NCBI GenBank assembly: GCA_019828565.1 | Contig: JAHDYR010000009.1 | Span: forward strand, 186,001 to 250,000 | DNA length: 64,000 nt | Direction of reading: 5' to 3' | Source: Carpediemonas membranifera | Lineage: Eukaryota > Fornicata | Part shown: piece by piece, positions 50,836 to 61,386 of the stretch | Position numbering within the stretch: position 1 is the first letter of the stretch | How the letters are laid out: the number at the start of each line of letters is the position of its first letter | Notes under the pieces: generated by a model | The model's input: the letters and a program-made list of their open reading frames with translations, nothing else | Databases searched by the model: none | Told to the model about the DNA's origin: nothing | Position numbers and translations under genes: made by a program

Positions 50836-51806
50836 TCAAAGTCTCGCGTCAATGGTCCGGCGGCACCCGCGGCACGTGACCTGCCTCCGGTTCGCGCTGA
50901 CCGTGGCCGACCGATGGCAGTGGGGGCACGTGACGGTGCGCTGCCTCGCGACGCCCTCGGGCAGGTCAACTGTCTGGCGTGGCGCCAGGGTCGGTGGCGA
51001 TGTCGGCGTCGGGGGCGACTGGGCTGGAGCAGAGCTGGTTGACGGTGGCCAGGAACTGCGGGGAGCGGGGCGTGTGGTCCAAACCTTAACTGTCTTGTCA
51101 CTGGATCCAGTCACGATGATGGCACCGTCTCGGGAGAATGCGACACATTTCACAGGATCGTTGTGCCCCGAGAGCTTGTTGATCAGTGACCTGGTCACTT
51201 GGTCAAACTGCTTGTTTTCTTCTTTGGACCCAGACACCAGAATCTTGCCGCCGGGAGAGAAGGCAAGGCTTTGCACATATTTGGTCTGCCCACGAAGGAT
51301 CCGATCCGCGTCCGCGGCATTCTTGGTGCAATTCTGTGCCTCCAGGCGGGCTGTGAGGGTTCTCGACCGCTCGACCCGCTTCGGCACGATGTGGGAGGGG
51401 ATGGATGAGTGTGGCACGATCTGCCGACCGAGACCGCGTTGTCGGCGTGGGGGGCTCAAGATTGACGGGCTGGACCGAGTGCTCGAGGGCGGCAGCGATG
51501 CGGTCCACCGCCAAGTGCTTGGGGAGATCATCCTTCGCCGGGACAGCAACATTTCCCTGGGATTTCAGAATTTTCAAGCGCTCCCAGCACTTGGGGTAGT
51601 ACTTAAGCAGGGTCTTGATCATAGCACGCGTGTCATCCTCAATGAAGGGGTTCTTGGCAAGCCTGAACAGCTCGTTGCTGCACTTCACCATGTGGATGTA
51701 ATGGAAGACGGCCTCGTCCGCACGGCCCTGCTCCTCAGCTGTTACGCCCTCAGTGGCGCTTTTTACGGCCAAATCATACTTCCTTCACCTTGTCGTCAGC
51801 GCACAT
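50836..51806 (-). pseudogene. Decayed MIT / WD40 / zinc-ribbon gene
   Basis: On the minus strand a start-like segment (ATG 51806) meets a stop after ten codons. The next frame carries a MIT-like helix bundle (EEQGRADEAVFHYIHMVKCSNELFRL, about 51770-51570). A further frame carries WD40-type sequence (KYVQSLAFSPGGKILVSGS, then GHNDPVKCVAFSRDG and SSDKTVKVW, about 51420-51060) and a C-terminal zinc ribbon (CPHCHR...CRGCRR). Only about two repeats remain, and one runs directly into the next with its middle missing. One GT-AG pair could bridge the MIT and WD parts (46 nt), but the first break has no intron solution. I therefore call it a pseudogene; assembly errors are the alternative. It is related in kind to the WD40 gene at 61387. 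Confidence 0.65.
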
Positions 51807-51999
51807 CGACTTGTTTGTGGTTGCAGATCCGCCAACTCCGCAGGTTATGGCATGACCCGTGTGAGCTGCACGGGTCCGCCGCTGGCCCGGATACGATGTC
51901 ATTGTAGTCATTTGCCGTCGTAAACGCAGGTGCGGTGCCCCAGACGAGGACACGAGGCGAGTATGCGCTGTGCCGCAGTGTTGGCCCAGCCATCACAAG

Positions 52000-52345
52000 A
52001 CCAAAGGCAAACGTTTAGAGCTAGAGTTTAAATGGCGGTGTCGTAGCCGGCGTCGATGGGGAGTTGTGGCAATACCGGGTCCCTTTTAGCCCAGTGGTGT
52101 GACGTCACAGAGGGCGACGTATGAGGCCTCCTCGCTGGCCAGGAAGATGAACAAAATGGATTCGGGTGAGTCAAGCAGATTCCGCTGCGCTGTCTGTGTG
52201 AGGCGCGCGGTTGTCGGTGGTGTCCAGCTGTGTGCACAGCGTCTGGTCGGCCCCTCTACTTGGGTGTGAATTGTGACGCACTCAATTGGTCACACACAAG
52301 CCAGGCCGCGGAAACTAAACGCGTTTTATACAATGCATACGTGGC
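52000..52345. other. Intergenic region, nothing recognised
   Basis: About 345 bp between the 5' side of the MIT/WD40 relic and the 3' end of the cysteine-rich membrane protein gene. No coding region or RNA gene is seen. Confidence 0.4.
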
Positions 52346-55330
52346 TCAGCCGGCCATCGGATTCTCGAACATGACAGGCTCTTCGCTCTTGCGATACTGC
52401 TGAACCGCACCGATGCCCACCATAACCACGAGAACGGGCGCCAGCACGATGAGGACGACGGCCAGCGCCGCGATCACCAGGAAGATCACAACGCCGACGC
52501 CGATGATCGGCAGGCAGACGGCGGTCCCGACCACCACCATGCCGCCGACCGCTACCGCAGTCCCGACTCCGATGCCGGAGTCGCCGGTGTCCGGCACAGT
52601 AAACTCTGTCACTGTGAATTCGTCATCGGCGAAGAGCCAGTGTGCCTTGTGGTCTCCGCTCGGGAGCCACGACAGGATGCCGTCGTACGCGTCACGGAGG
52701 GTTGTGCTGTTGTAGAGCTCCGTCCCGTGGAGGTATTCGCCGTCGTATTTCACCTCAAAGGGGATGAACTCGCCGTCCTCGAACACGAGGGGGACGGGGC
52801 CGTTAGTGGTCAGCAGCGGGCCGTACTCGAGGGCCCACACGCCCTCAAAGCTGAAGCTGTCGCGGAGGGTGCTGGCGCTGGCCGCGGCCATATACTCGCA
52901 CGTGAGGTTGAGTAACTCCTTGCCGGCGAGCTCGGAGAAGGATAGCTCGCGGTAGCAGTTATCCAGGTAGGTCACGTCACCGTATAGGTCTAGGGTCAGT
53001 CTGGACGTCCCGCCGACAGGTAGCGCGGCCTCAGTGGGCGCGAAGACCATGTTCGTGACGTTGGCGGCAAGGGCCCCCTCCCACATGGCGATGACTTGGC
53101 TTACTGTGCCGGGCGACTCGACGCTGGTGGCCACGGACACCGGCAACTCCATCGTGTCATTGGTATCGGCACCCATCTCGTCCCACCACTGCAAGTCAAA
53201 CTGGACGACGTACTTCCCGGCGGCGAGGGAGCTGGTGTCTGGCAGCAGGGCGAGTCGGCCGATGTTATATCCTGCCTCAGCGTCCACCCATAAGGGCACA
53301 CACGAGTATTCTGTCTCCCCGTCCTCGCTAACAAGCCTGTAGTTGGTGAGTTGGGGGAAGAAAGTCGACGAGTTGAATATCGTCAGATTCACCATGATCT
53401 GGAGTGGATACGGGTCGATCTGCACGGTGTCCTGGACGGCGAATGATAAGCACGAATCTGATACCTCGGGCGTCAGGTCTCCGCCGGTGTCGATCGTCCA
53501 AGTGCCAGCGGGACATGCAGGGCAGGACGTCTGTGCGGGCTCTCCCGTGGAGGTGCCATAGCCGCATGGGTATTGCGAGCTGTAAGCCCCGCCGGTTGTC
53601 GGCACATAGTGGCCGGGGTCGGCGGCCGTCCTGTTGGTCGAGCCCAAGTCTGGGCAGTAGTACCCGCTGTTGCAGTCCAAGCACTCGCTGGAGATGCTGT
53701 TCGGCTGGTATGTGCCGGCATAGCAGGCTGTCTGATCGATGCAGTCTTCGTTGGCGGGAGCAAAGTGGCCGGGGTCGGTCGCCAGCCTGGTCGTGGCGCC
53801 GGCCTCTGGGCAGTAGTACCCGCCATTGCAGCTGATGCAGGAGCTAGAGGCATTGTTCGGCTGGTACGTTCCGGTATAGCACTCTAACTGCTCAGCGTTG
53901 GGAGACCCGCTCGGAGTGTAGTAGCCCGGGTCTGTGGGTGTGTGGACAGCGGTCGCTTCATTCGGGCAGTAGTAGCCGCCATCACAGTACGCGCATGACG
54001 ATGCGGTGCTGTTCGGCTGATAATGACCCATCAGGCACGCTGTCTGCTCGGTGCATGCGCCGCGCTCACTGGCCGGCACGTAGTAGCCCGGCTCCGCGGG
54101 CGTCTTAGCCGAGAGCCCCGATGCGTGGCAGTAGTAGCCCGTGTTGCATGGGACGTAGCCGAGCGAGCTGGCGTGTGGCTGGTAGAAGCCCGCAGGCGTC
54201 TTGAGGCAGTCAATTGTATCCGCGCTAAACTGCCACGGCGAGCGCGCCGCCGTACAGGGGCACGGCCTGGCCGAGGCCGACGCCCTCCGTGCCCGTGAAC
54301 GTTGTGGAGTAGACCGCGCTGACCGACCTCCCGGTTGACGACAGCTTGTGCACGGACAGAGCCCCCACAGTCCCGCCTGTGTCCGCCGCGACGATGGTGT
54401 CGCCGTACATAGCCATGGCCATGGCCGTGACCGAGCCGGCGGTCGCGATGGGGAACCACCAGGGCGATATCTCGTTTGTGTCGAGCGTGATGACCCGCAG
54501 AGTCGAGTCGGTCGCGTTGGCGTACACAACCACGGCCCACTCGGACAGCGTCTCGGCGCTGACGGCAGCAGCGGAGGCGCCGTCGAGGTTGACTGCAGTG
54601 ATTGTGTTATCATCGGTCCAGTACTCGAACTCGTAGTATGCGGCCTCCACGCCAGTGTCGTGACCGACGATCAGGACATTGTTGTCGTCGTCATCGAGCG
54701 TGGTTGCGACCGTCTTGCCGAAGCCTGTGAGGCCGGCCGTCTGCGGCTTGAGTACGTTGAGTTGCCAGCTGGCAACGAGCCAGCCGTTAACGACCACACC
54801 CGTGATGGCGCTATAGGCGTCACAGTATGCGCCGGGCATGCCGATGAGGATCGTGTCGTTGGCGCTAAACGCGAGAGATGACCCGAAGAGGGCGGGCGTA
54901 TCTTGCTGATCGCTGAAGACCGTCGCCTGCGGCACGACGGTGTCGTAAGTCGCGAGTGTGAGATCATCCATGGAAAAGATGAACACTGCGCCTGTGGTGA
55001 AGGACTGCGAGCCGTCATCATAGCCGGGGTCGCCAATGGCGAAGAGATCGTTGGTGAATGCGACCGCGGTACCGAATTTCTGCGACATGTCGAGGCCGCT
55101 GTCGGAGTTGATGATGATTAGCTGCGTTATTTCGGTGCCATTCAACGTGTATAGTGCCGCTGAGCCGCTAGTTGTGCCGTTCGGGGATCCAACGGCGTAG
55201 ATCGTCAAATTTGAGGCAAGCCAAACGACGTGGTAGTATCAGAGGATGGAATGGTAACGCTGCCAACGTCTAGGGCAGCACAAATGGCCACAACTGACAG
55301 TAATTGGAAGATTATCAGATGTCGGTTCAT
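52346..55330 (-). pseudogene. FG-GAP and cysteine-rich type I membrane protein, two frame breaks
   Basis: From ATG 55330 (minus strand) a signal peptide (MNRHLIIFQLLSVVAIC) leads to a first FG-GAP-like strand, then a frame break near 55210. The next open segment (to 54225) has repeated FG-GAP beta-propeller blades (FGTAVAFTNDLFAIGDP, FGSSLAFSANDTILIGMP). A second one-base break at gtttag near 54228 leads to a segment with about seven cysteine-rich repeats of the CxxCNGGYYCP and PGYYxP type (GCC2/GCC3-like). A beta-rich region follows, then a very hydrophobic ~60-residue end with one or two membrane helices and a short tail ending EEPVMFENPMAG. It looks like a surface receptor or adhesin resembling the cysteine-rich membrane proteins of diplomonad relatives. 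Two breaks suggest a pseudogene, but sequencing errors would leave a working gene. Confidence 0.7.
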
Positions 55331-55485
55331 TTTCCGCGAAGGACGCGAAAGTTTCTCCCAAATCGGCGATATCAATCTCAGTTGACCCACAAATATTGGG
55401 TCGCATGACACCGTCAGGGCACTAACTTGGGCGAAAGTGGCAATCTGCCCCGCTCTTATAATCTTGAATATATGGTCGCCCTCGG

Positions 55486-55740
55486 TCAATTATTCGTATT
55501 CGCCGGACCAGCCGGAGTGCTGTTTAAAGATGTATCTTGGGCATGCGGAGCAAGCGTGCACTGCCCTGTAGCGACATTCCAGACCTTGGCGGTGCTGTCA
55601 TACGATCCGGATACCAGGGTGCGGCCATCAGATGAGAATGCAAGACCCATGTGCCCATTGAGTGTCTTTCTCACCTGGCCTGTGGCTGCGTCCCAGAGTT
55701 TGATATTTTTGTCATCGCCAAGCACGCAAGGGGGGCGTAA
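55486..55740 (-). pseudogene. WD40-repeat gene fragment
   Basis: A minus-strand segment with parts of two WD40 repeats: KNIKLWDAATGQVRKTLNGH directly followed by MGLAFSSDGRTLVSGS and TAKVWNVATGQC. It then ends after a short polar tail. The 5' part of any full gene is missing, and one repeat has lost its inner strand. It resembles the C-terminal repeats of the WD40 protein at 61387 and is best read as a relic. Confidence 0.7.
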
Positions 55741-56215
55741 ATGGTGAGGCCAGCAGTCAGGCAGAAGTTCAGTGGAACTCTGATCGAACCATTGACTGTC
55801 ACTAAATCATGTTGCAGACCTGGTGTGGGCCAACCCGCGATGTGCCCAGTAGTGCCGTGCGACAATACTGGCCTGACTGTGCTATGACACGTATGATGGC
55901 ATCAACAATGTTCGCATCCCCGCCTCGGCGACACGTTGGGAATCTGAGTCAACCGCGCTACATGCAGCTCATAAGGGCCTAATGCTCTGTCATATAGCTT
56001 GCAAGCCCTCCAACATCTGGGCCATTACCACACGGGCACGCACTGGAAGTATGCGTTTCGAGTCAGCCCGAACTTCGATTTCGTCGGACATCGAACATGA
56101 CGAATAGAGCCCGGCTAGAACTGAAATTCACACCCTTACATCAACATAGCACATAGAGGATGGCTGGCTCCCTGTGCCCTCTGGCTGCGTGCATTTTAAG
56201 GTTCGAATAAGTTTG
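55741..56215. other. Intergenic region before the DOCK gene
   Basis: 475 bp with no recognisable coding or RNA gene. It must hold the DOCK promoter. The left end may contain further decayed WD40 sequence. Confidence 0.4.
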
Positions 56216-59200
56216 ATGAGTGCGGAATCGTATTTGAACAGCTGTCGGGAAGCAATCTCATACATATACTTGAAAAAAGCCGATTCTAAGGACAGAAATG
56301 AGCTACTGGCCGTTCTCCGCAAGCTCAACGACCAATATCAGAAGCTTGGGCAAAAGCGTTCGTCACGAGTGCTTACAATGCTTGAACAGCTATCATGGGA
56401 GCACAATCTACCAATTATTCCTCGTCTTGGCGGCTTTCTCTTCAGCAGCGGCTCCCTTGAAGTGAACACTACCGCTTTCTTCCGCCTCTACCAGCTCCTT
56501 GTGTTCCAGCGCTTCCTATCCGAACACCAGAACCTCTCCCGCCTCTTTGACGGTGTCAGTGTGATGGATCTCCGCTGGGAAGTGCTGTACGACGAATACA
56601 AGAGAGCACGCACGTCGACGGGGGCGGTGGACCAGCAGGAGCTCGCCACGTCCTCGATGAGGGTCACAACCGAAGGAGGGTCCGCTTCCATCACTGAACT
56701 ACGCCGACTTGACACCTCAGCCGTGTCAACCTTTGCAATTGTCACCACGCTGTGGTCGGCGAACCTCGACTGCCCAGTCACCGAGCCGGCTGTGCTAGAG
56801 TTCGAAGCCACGCCCACAGTAGATGAGGAGGCCGGTGAAGCGACCGTGACCGTACCCCAACTCTCAGTGCTCTTTGCCGACCTCCACCAGGGGATTCTAG
56901 AGTCAGGCCTTATGCTGCACTCTACTCTGAAAGTCCAGGTCGACCACCCAGGAATACCAAGGACTTTCGTGTCAATCGCCCAGCCCGTGGTGACGAGCCT
57001 TGACCCAGTGACAGGTAAGACTGGAAAATCTGTTGTCACAGCCAAAGTCGTCTCGCAGTCTATCATTTACGACATAGAGCTCAGGCTGACCAAGTTCCTA
57101 GTCCAAAACCCCCGTGCGATCTTCGACACCATCGTTGCCAGGCCCACTCGTCTGCCCGAGATGGTCGAGCCAGGCAGCGTTCGGTCCGAAATTTACTACA
57201 GGGTGCTCAGCCCGGGGAAGAAGAGCAAGCACGTGAGAATGGCGGCAGTCCGGCTCGTCGACTCGGTCACAAACCAGGTCATTCCAGACCAACTTGCCAC
57301 TGGGAGGAGTCCGTCGCCCTCGTTTACCCCGACACTGACAAACTGGGCGATCTGTCCAGATTATGACGATTTCAAATCATATGCAGTGATTGAGGCCGGA
57401 TCTAGTGATATAGTCACGATTGAGTCAGTTGAGGACAGCTACACCGGCCCCGGCGTCCCCAGCCTCCATGTGGTCCTGTTCGACCTCGACCCCCACAGCA
57501 AGAAGGTCAGCAACCACAGCGTAGCCGTCATGCCACTCAGAGATATTGTCAACGGCCGGCCAGGTCCGTTTAGCTCGAGCGGGCTGAGACAACTTGTCAC
57601 TGGTAAGCCTGGCAAAGGTGATGACCACCTCGAGGATATTGATTCATGTCGCGTGCTCCCACCCCCGCCCCCAGAGGGCAAGGGGTCCAAGACGGTCGAC
57701 GTCGAGTTCCTTGTGACGTCCACCGAAGTGACTGAGAACACGCAGCTTTTTAATCTGATCCAACTGGCACCCTCGGCGGAATCTGGGATGATGGTTTCGT
57801 ATCTCGGGATGTTCGATATTCATGTCGATCTCAAAGATTTGGTGAAGTTCCAGACACAGATTTTCAACTGCCTTTTCGCGCTTCTCTGTGACCACGCCAA
57901 CGACTCTGACCCCAAACTCCAGCACCGCATTTTTGCCAGCATTGTAGCTACCCTCGACAAGATCATCGAGAAGTCCCGCAACGCCGGCTACAAGTCCCTG
58001 CTTTACTCGTACATCGACAACACGTTCCACTTCCCCCTTGCCTGGCGTGTACTGCTGCCCCGCCTCATTTCACTATTCGCCCAGCTCGATTCCCCCGATG
58101 AGGTGCCTGATATGGCTCTTGCTATGAAACAGCTGGACGAATACAAGCCCCTGGCCAGCCTCATTCTCCCCCTGATTCGATTCGTCGTCGCATCTTTTCA
58201 GACTAGTCTCATGACTTCCGAGGACCCCGGAAAGGACCGGCGTCTGTTCAAGGCACAGGCCCAGGAGCTGCTGGAGGCCGTGTGCTACCTCATGGCCAAC
58301 GGGCAGATGCACCCCGCCGTCTCGCTTACTGTGAAACCCCTACTCGCCCGGTCATTCGCGTCAGTGTATAACTTGCTCGTGGATGAACTCGACTCGACTG
58401 TGTTGGCTCAGGTTGGTACGTTGTTCATAGACAGAACAAACGCCTTCCTCAATGCTGCCACGGGGAAGCAAAACGTCGTCAGAGATGAGAAACTTTATTT
58501 CCTCAATCAATTGATTAAGAGTCCAGCATTCCGTTCGGATGACACGCAGCACCACTTGTCAGAGGCCGGCACCGTCCTCCACCAGAACGTCATCACCGAG
58601 GTCCAGGGCGCCTTGGGTCTTGAGGCGGCGTACCAACCAAGGGCATGGAAGCTGGTCGCTGAGATGTTCAGGTCGACGCCGCGGGCCTGTACTTCCAACC
58701 TCATGGGCTTCCTGCCCATCATTGTCGGCGAGCTTGACCGACTCCTCCTCGACGCCCCCGCCCCGCTTGCCGTGGGAGTTACATACACCCTATCCGAGCC
58801 CAAGGTGGTTGACCCCGTGAGACTTCAGGAGATCGGCCTGGCCAACCCCGCTCTGTCGGATACGGTGACGATGTGGGTCCAGCTGGCCAGCACGAAGTCG
58901 CCCAGGGACCTCTCGTCCGCCTTCCTTACTGCCATGCATGGTCTAGTCGACGTACCGTCTTTTGTCCGCAGAATTTTATCATCCAGGCCTTATCCTGCAC
59001 ATTGGGCAGGACTCTGGGCGATGCTCGTGCGGGTTAGCGTGGCCCTACTGCGGTCATCCAAAGACCTGGACGCCTGGCTGACGCTGCTCCATGCCCCGTG
59101 TTTGGATCCGACTATCGCGCCGGCTCTGAGCCTCGAGCTCGAAGCCAGCAGCGGTCGTGGGTTGTCATACTTCATAATCATCGCCTCGCAGGCAGTCAAT

Positions 59201-61186
59201 GAGATCATCAAATCCCGCGACTCAATCCTGGATCTGATCCCGTCGATCCTCCCACTCTTTCTGACCCCCGCCACCCGCCCCATCGTCCCCGAGACTTACA
59301 CCCACGCCCTACGAACGGTGGACTCGCAGGCTTTGATGGTCACCACCCTGGCTGCCGTGGGTGAGCTATACACAGCCTACGGGGCTAAAGCGCGGGACTT
59401 CGAGACAAGCTTCGTCTCGGAGCTTGAGGCTGCAGTCGACCCAGGCCACAGTCAGTTCCTGGGTAACGTGGGCCGGATTGTGACCATGCTCTCCGCCCTG
59501 GGCCGGCTAGGGACCTCCGAGGCTCAAGCCGACGACCGGGCCGACGCTCTGGTTTTCCTCATGCGGTACCTGGAGCACAGCCCCGACTTCAACAGCCTGT
59601 ACGTGGCATTTTGCGGCATGCTGGTCGACCTACACGTCGACCTGGGCAATAACGTCGAACAGGCAAGAGCACTCCAGCTCCAGATCAAGCACCTTGACCC
59701 GACCTCGGCGGAGACGCTCACCCTCATGCTCAAGACAGCAGACCTCCTCGCCGCTGATACATATTACGAGGAGGCATGTAATGTTGTCCATGATGTGCAG
59801 GCTAAGATCCTCCCCTCAAGCCGGCCGCCCTATCGCCCACCCACTATCCCAGTGCCCAAGCCGCATGAGATCATCATTCCGTATCTAACTCGATCTTCTG
59901 AGTGGCTGGGCATGGTCCACGGCAACCGACTCTACCCCGACTTTATCCGAGTCGCCGTGTGGGGCCGCATCGCTGATGCCGGCAAGCAGTTTATTTACCG
60001 GATGAAGCGGGGCGAGGGAATCGGGGAGACGACGTCTCGGCTCCAGACGTCGTACCCTGGTGCGTCAACCAAGGACAGGCGCGGGGCGCCCAAGGAGGAG
60101 TGGTTGGACGACCCCCACGGCATCCTCCAGCTCGTCAAGGTGGCCCCCTCGTGTCGGCGCGACATGGCTTCCCTCAACGTCGACCCCGCCGAGTGGTCGG
60201 TCGTTGTCCCAGAGGGCGACCGGTTTTCACTCAACGGGCAGCCCATCGAGTCAGTGCCGGTCTCCCCAGACGAGTGGGACAGGCTGATGGTCCAAGCCGG
60301 CAGGGAGCTGGACCTTGACGAGGTCGACCCGGATCAGAGGCCCGCCCTGAGAGCAAACCCCCCAGGCGGCGTGGTCGTCCTCGCAGGCGAGAGACAGGAC
60401 GTTGCCAGCGGGTTCAAACTGAGAGTCACCCCGCCCCGCAAGCCCACCGACCGAGAGCTGTGCAAGTATTTACATAAGGTATTCTCCTTTTACATGATCG
60501 CTCCCACGGACACTCTCCCCAGCTACAGGCGCCGGGTGCCGGTGAGTCGAGTTTATGAGTATATCGCGGGTCCCGTACAGGTCGCCACTATAGATCTTGG
60601 AACCAACACGAGACACACGACTGAAGCCGCCCAACACGCTGACGAGCTCGGTGATGCCCGGTCTGGTGGAAAGGTTGACGCCGGCTCGATCGGTCCTCTC
60701 ACACAGAAGCTGAACGGGTCCGTCATGGCCTTTGTCAACGGCGGCCCCATGCTATACAGCAAGGCCTTCTTCTGTCGCCTCTGGGTGGATGAGATGAGTC
60801 GTCCTGAGGACCTCCCCCTGCTCGCAAGCTTTGACGCCGTCCTCACTGACTTTCTTGACGCCACGCGTTACGGTCTAGATGTCCACCGGCGTAGGATCGA
60901 GCCTGTACTCGAGGATCTCCAGATGAACCTGGATTCCCACTACATCCAGATGAGGGCTGAGCTCCGTCGTGTCCGCAGGGCCTTCGTTGAGACCCACTTC
61001 GGCATCCCAGACCTGGATGCGGTCAAGGAGAAGATGCGGGCACATATCGAGAAGGACGAGGCCGATATTCGGGAGCTGCATGCGGCGTTCGTCCCTATTT
61101 GCCACAGATGGAACTCCCGATTCGGGGCGGATGACCCCTGTCGGCAGCCCCTGCTTGAGTTGGAGGCTTTGCTCACGGTGGAGTGA
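56216..61186 (+). CDS. DOCK-family guanine nucleotide exchange factor
   Basis: 1656 residues from ATG 56216; the frame opens 14 codons earlier at a GTG. A DHR-1/C2-like region lies around residues 300-470 (SVRSEIYYRVLSPGKKSKH and SLHVVLFDLDPHSKKVSNHSVAVMPL), followed by a long helical armadillo-like middle. The C-terminal ~420 residues form the DHR-2 domain: YPDFIRVAVWGRIADAGKQF with IYR, ETTSRLQTSYPGA, and near the end NGGPMLYSKAFF followed by a final helical lobe. DHR-2 exchanges GDP for GTP on Rac/Cdc42 GTPases, and DHR-1 binds phosphoinositides, so the protein probably controls actin at membranes. Length is typical for the family. No SH3 or PH domain is seen at the N-terminus. Single exon of 5 kb with no breaks. 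Confidence 0.88.
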   Translation: MSAESYLNSCREAISYIYLKKADSKDRNELLAVLRKLNDQYQKLGQKRSSRVLTMLEQLSWEHNLPIIPRLGGFLFSSGSLEVNTTAFFRLYQLLVFQRFLSEHQNLSRLFDGVSVMDLRWEVLYDEYKRARTSTGAVDQQELATSSMRVTTEGGSASITELRRLDTSAVSTFAIVTTLWSANLDCPVTEPAVLEFEATPTVDEEAGEATVTVPQLSVLFADLHQGILESGLMLHSTLKVQVDHPGIPRTFVSIAQPVVTSLDPVTGKTGKSVVTAKVVSQSIIYDIELRLTKFLVQNPRAIFDTIVARPTRLPEMVEPGSVRSEIYYRVLSPGKKSKHVRMAAVRLVDSVTNQVIPDQLATGRSPSPSFTPTLTNWAICPDYDDFKSYAVIEAGSSDIVTIESVEDSYTGPGVPSLHVVLFDLDPHSKKVSNHSVAVMPLRDIVNGRPGPFSSSGLRQLVTGKPGKGDDHLEDIDSCRVLPPPPPEGKGSKTVDVEFLVTSTEVTENTQLFNLIQLAPSAESGMMVSYLGMFDIHVDLKDLVKFQTQIFNCLFALLCDHANDSDPKLQHRIFASIVATLDKIIEKSRNAGYKSLLYSYIDNTFHFPLAWRVLLPRLISLFAQLDSPDEVPDMALAMKQLDEYKPLASLILPLIRFVVASFQTSLMTSEDPGKDRRLFKAQAQELLEAVCYLMANGQMHPAVSLTVKPLLARSFASVYNLLVDELDSTVLAQVGTLFIDRTNAFLNAATGKQNVVRDEKLYFLNQLIKSPAFRSDDTQHHLSEAGTVLHQNVITEVQGALGLEAAYQPRAWKLVAEMFRSTPRACTSNLMGFLPIIVGELDRLLLDAPAPLAVGVTYTLSEPKVVDPVRLQEIGLANPALSDTVTMWVQLASTKSPRDLSSAFLTAMHGLVDVPSFVRRILSSRPYPAHWAGLWAMLVRVSVALLRSSKDLDAWLTLLHAPCLDPTIAPALSLELEASSGRGLSYFIIIASQAVNEIIKSRDSILDLIPSILPLFLTPATRPIVPETYTHALRTVDSQALMVTTLAAVGELYTAYGAKARDFETSFVSELEAAVDPGHSQFLGNVGRIVTMLSALGRLGTSEAQADDRADALVFLMRYLEHSPDFNSLYVAFCGMLVDLHVDLGNNVEQARALQLQIKHLDPTSAETLTLMLKTADLLAADTYYEEACNVVHDVQAKILPSSRPPYRPPTIPVPKPHEIIIPYLTRSSEWLGMVHGNRLYPDFIRVAVWGRIADAGKQFIYRMKRGEGIGETTSRLQTSYPGASTKDRRGAPKEEWLDDPHGILQLVKVAPSCRRDMASLNVDPAEWSVVVPEGDRFSLNGQPIESVPVSPDEWDRLMVQAGRELDLDEVDPDQRPALRANPPGGVVVLAGERQDVASGFKLRVTPPRKPTDRELCKYLHKVFSFYMIAPTDTLPSYRRRVPVSRVYEYIAGPVQVATIDLGTNTRHTTEAAQHADELGDARSGGKVDAGSIGPLTQKLNGSVMAFVNGGPMLYSKAFFCRLWVDEMSRPEDLPLLASFDAVLTDFLDATRYGLDVHRRRIEPVLEDLQMNLDSHYIQMRAELRRVRRAFVETHFGIPDLDAVKEKMRAHIEKDEADIRELHAAFVPICHRWNSRFGADDPCRQPLLELEALLTVE

Positions 61187-61386
61187 GGTTGTTGGGCCTC
61201 GCAGCGTTGTATTATAATTTTGGAATCGTGACACAACAAAATTTTCACTAAAATCCAAGTTATTATCGGGAGGAGAACCCATCTGCCCGGACTCTGGACA
61301 ATGTTGTGACAAGTCGACATCGGTCGGTCGCCGAGTCTGTCCACAGTCAATTGAACACGCCAGCATCGAATTGCACGTTGGGAACC

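Noticed and set aside
56195-56215. tRNA-like word ggttcgaat before the DOCK start
   Set aside because: No matching stem follows and no cloverleaf can be drawn around it.
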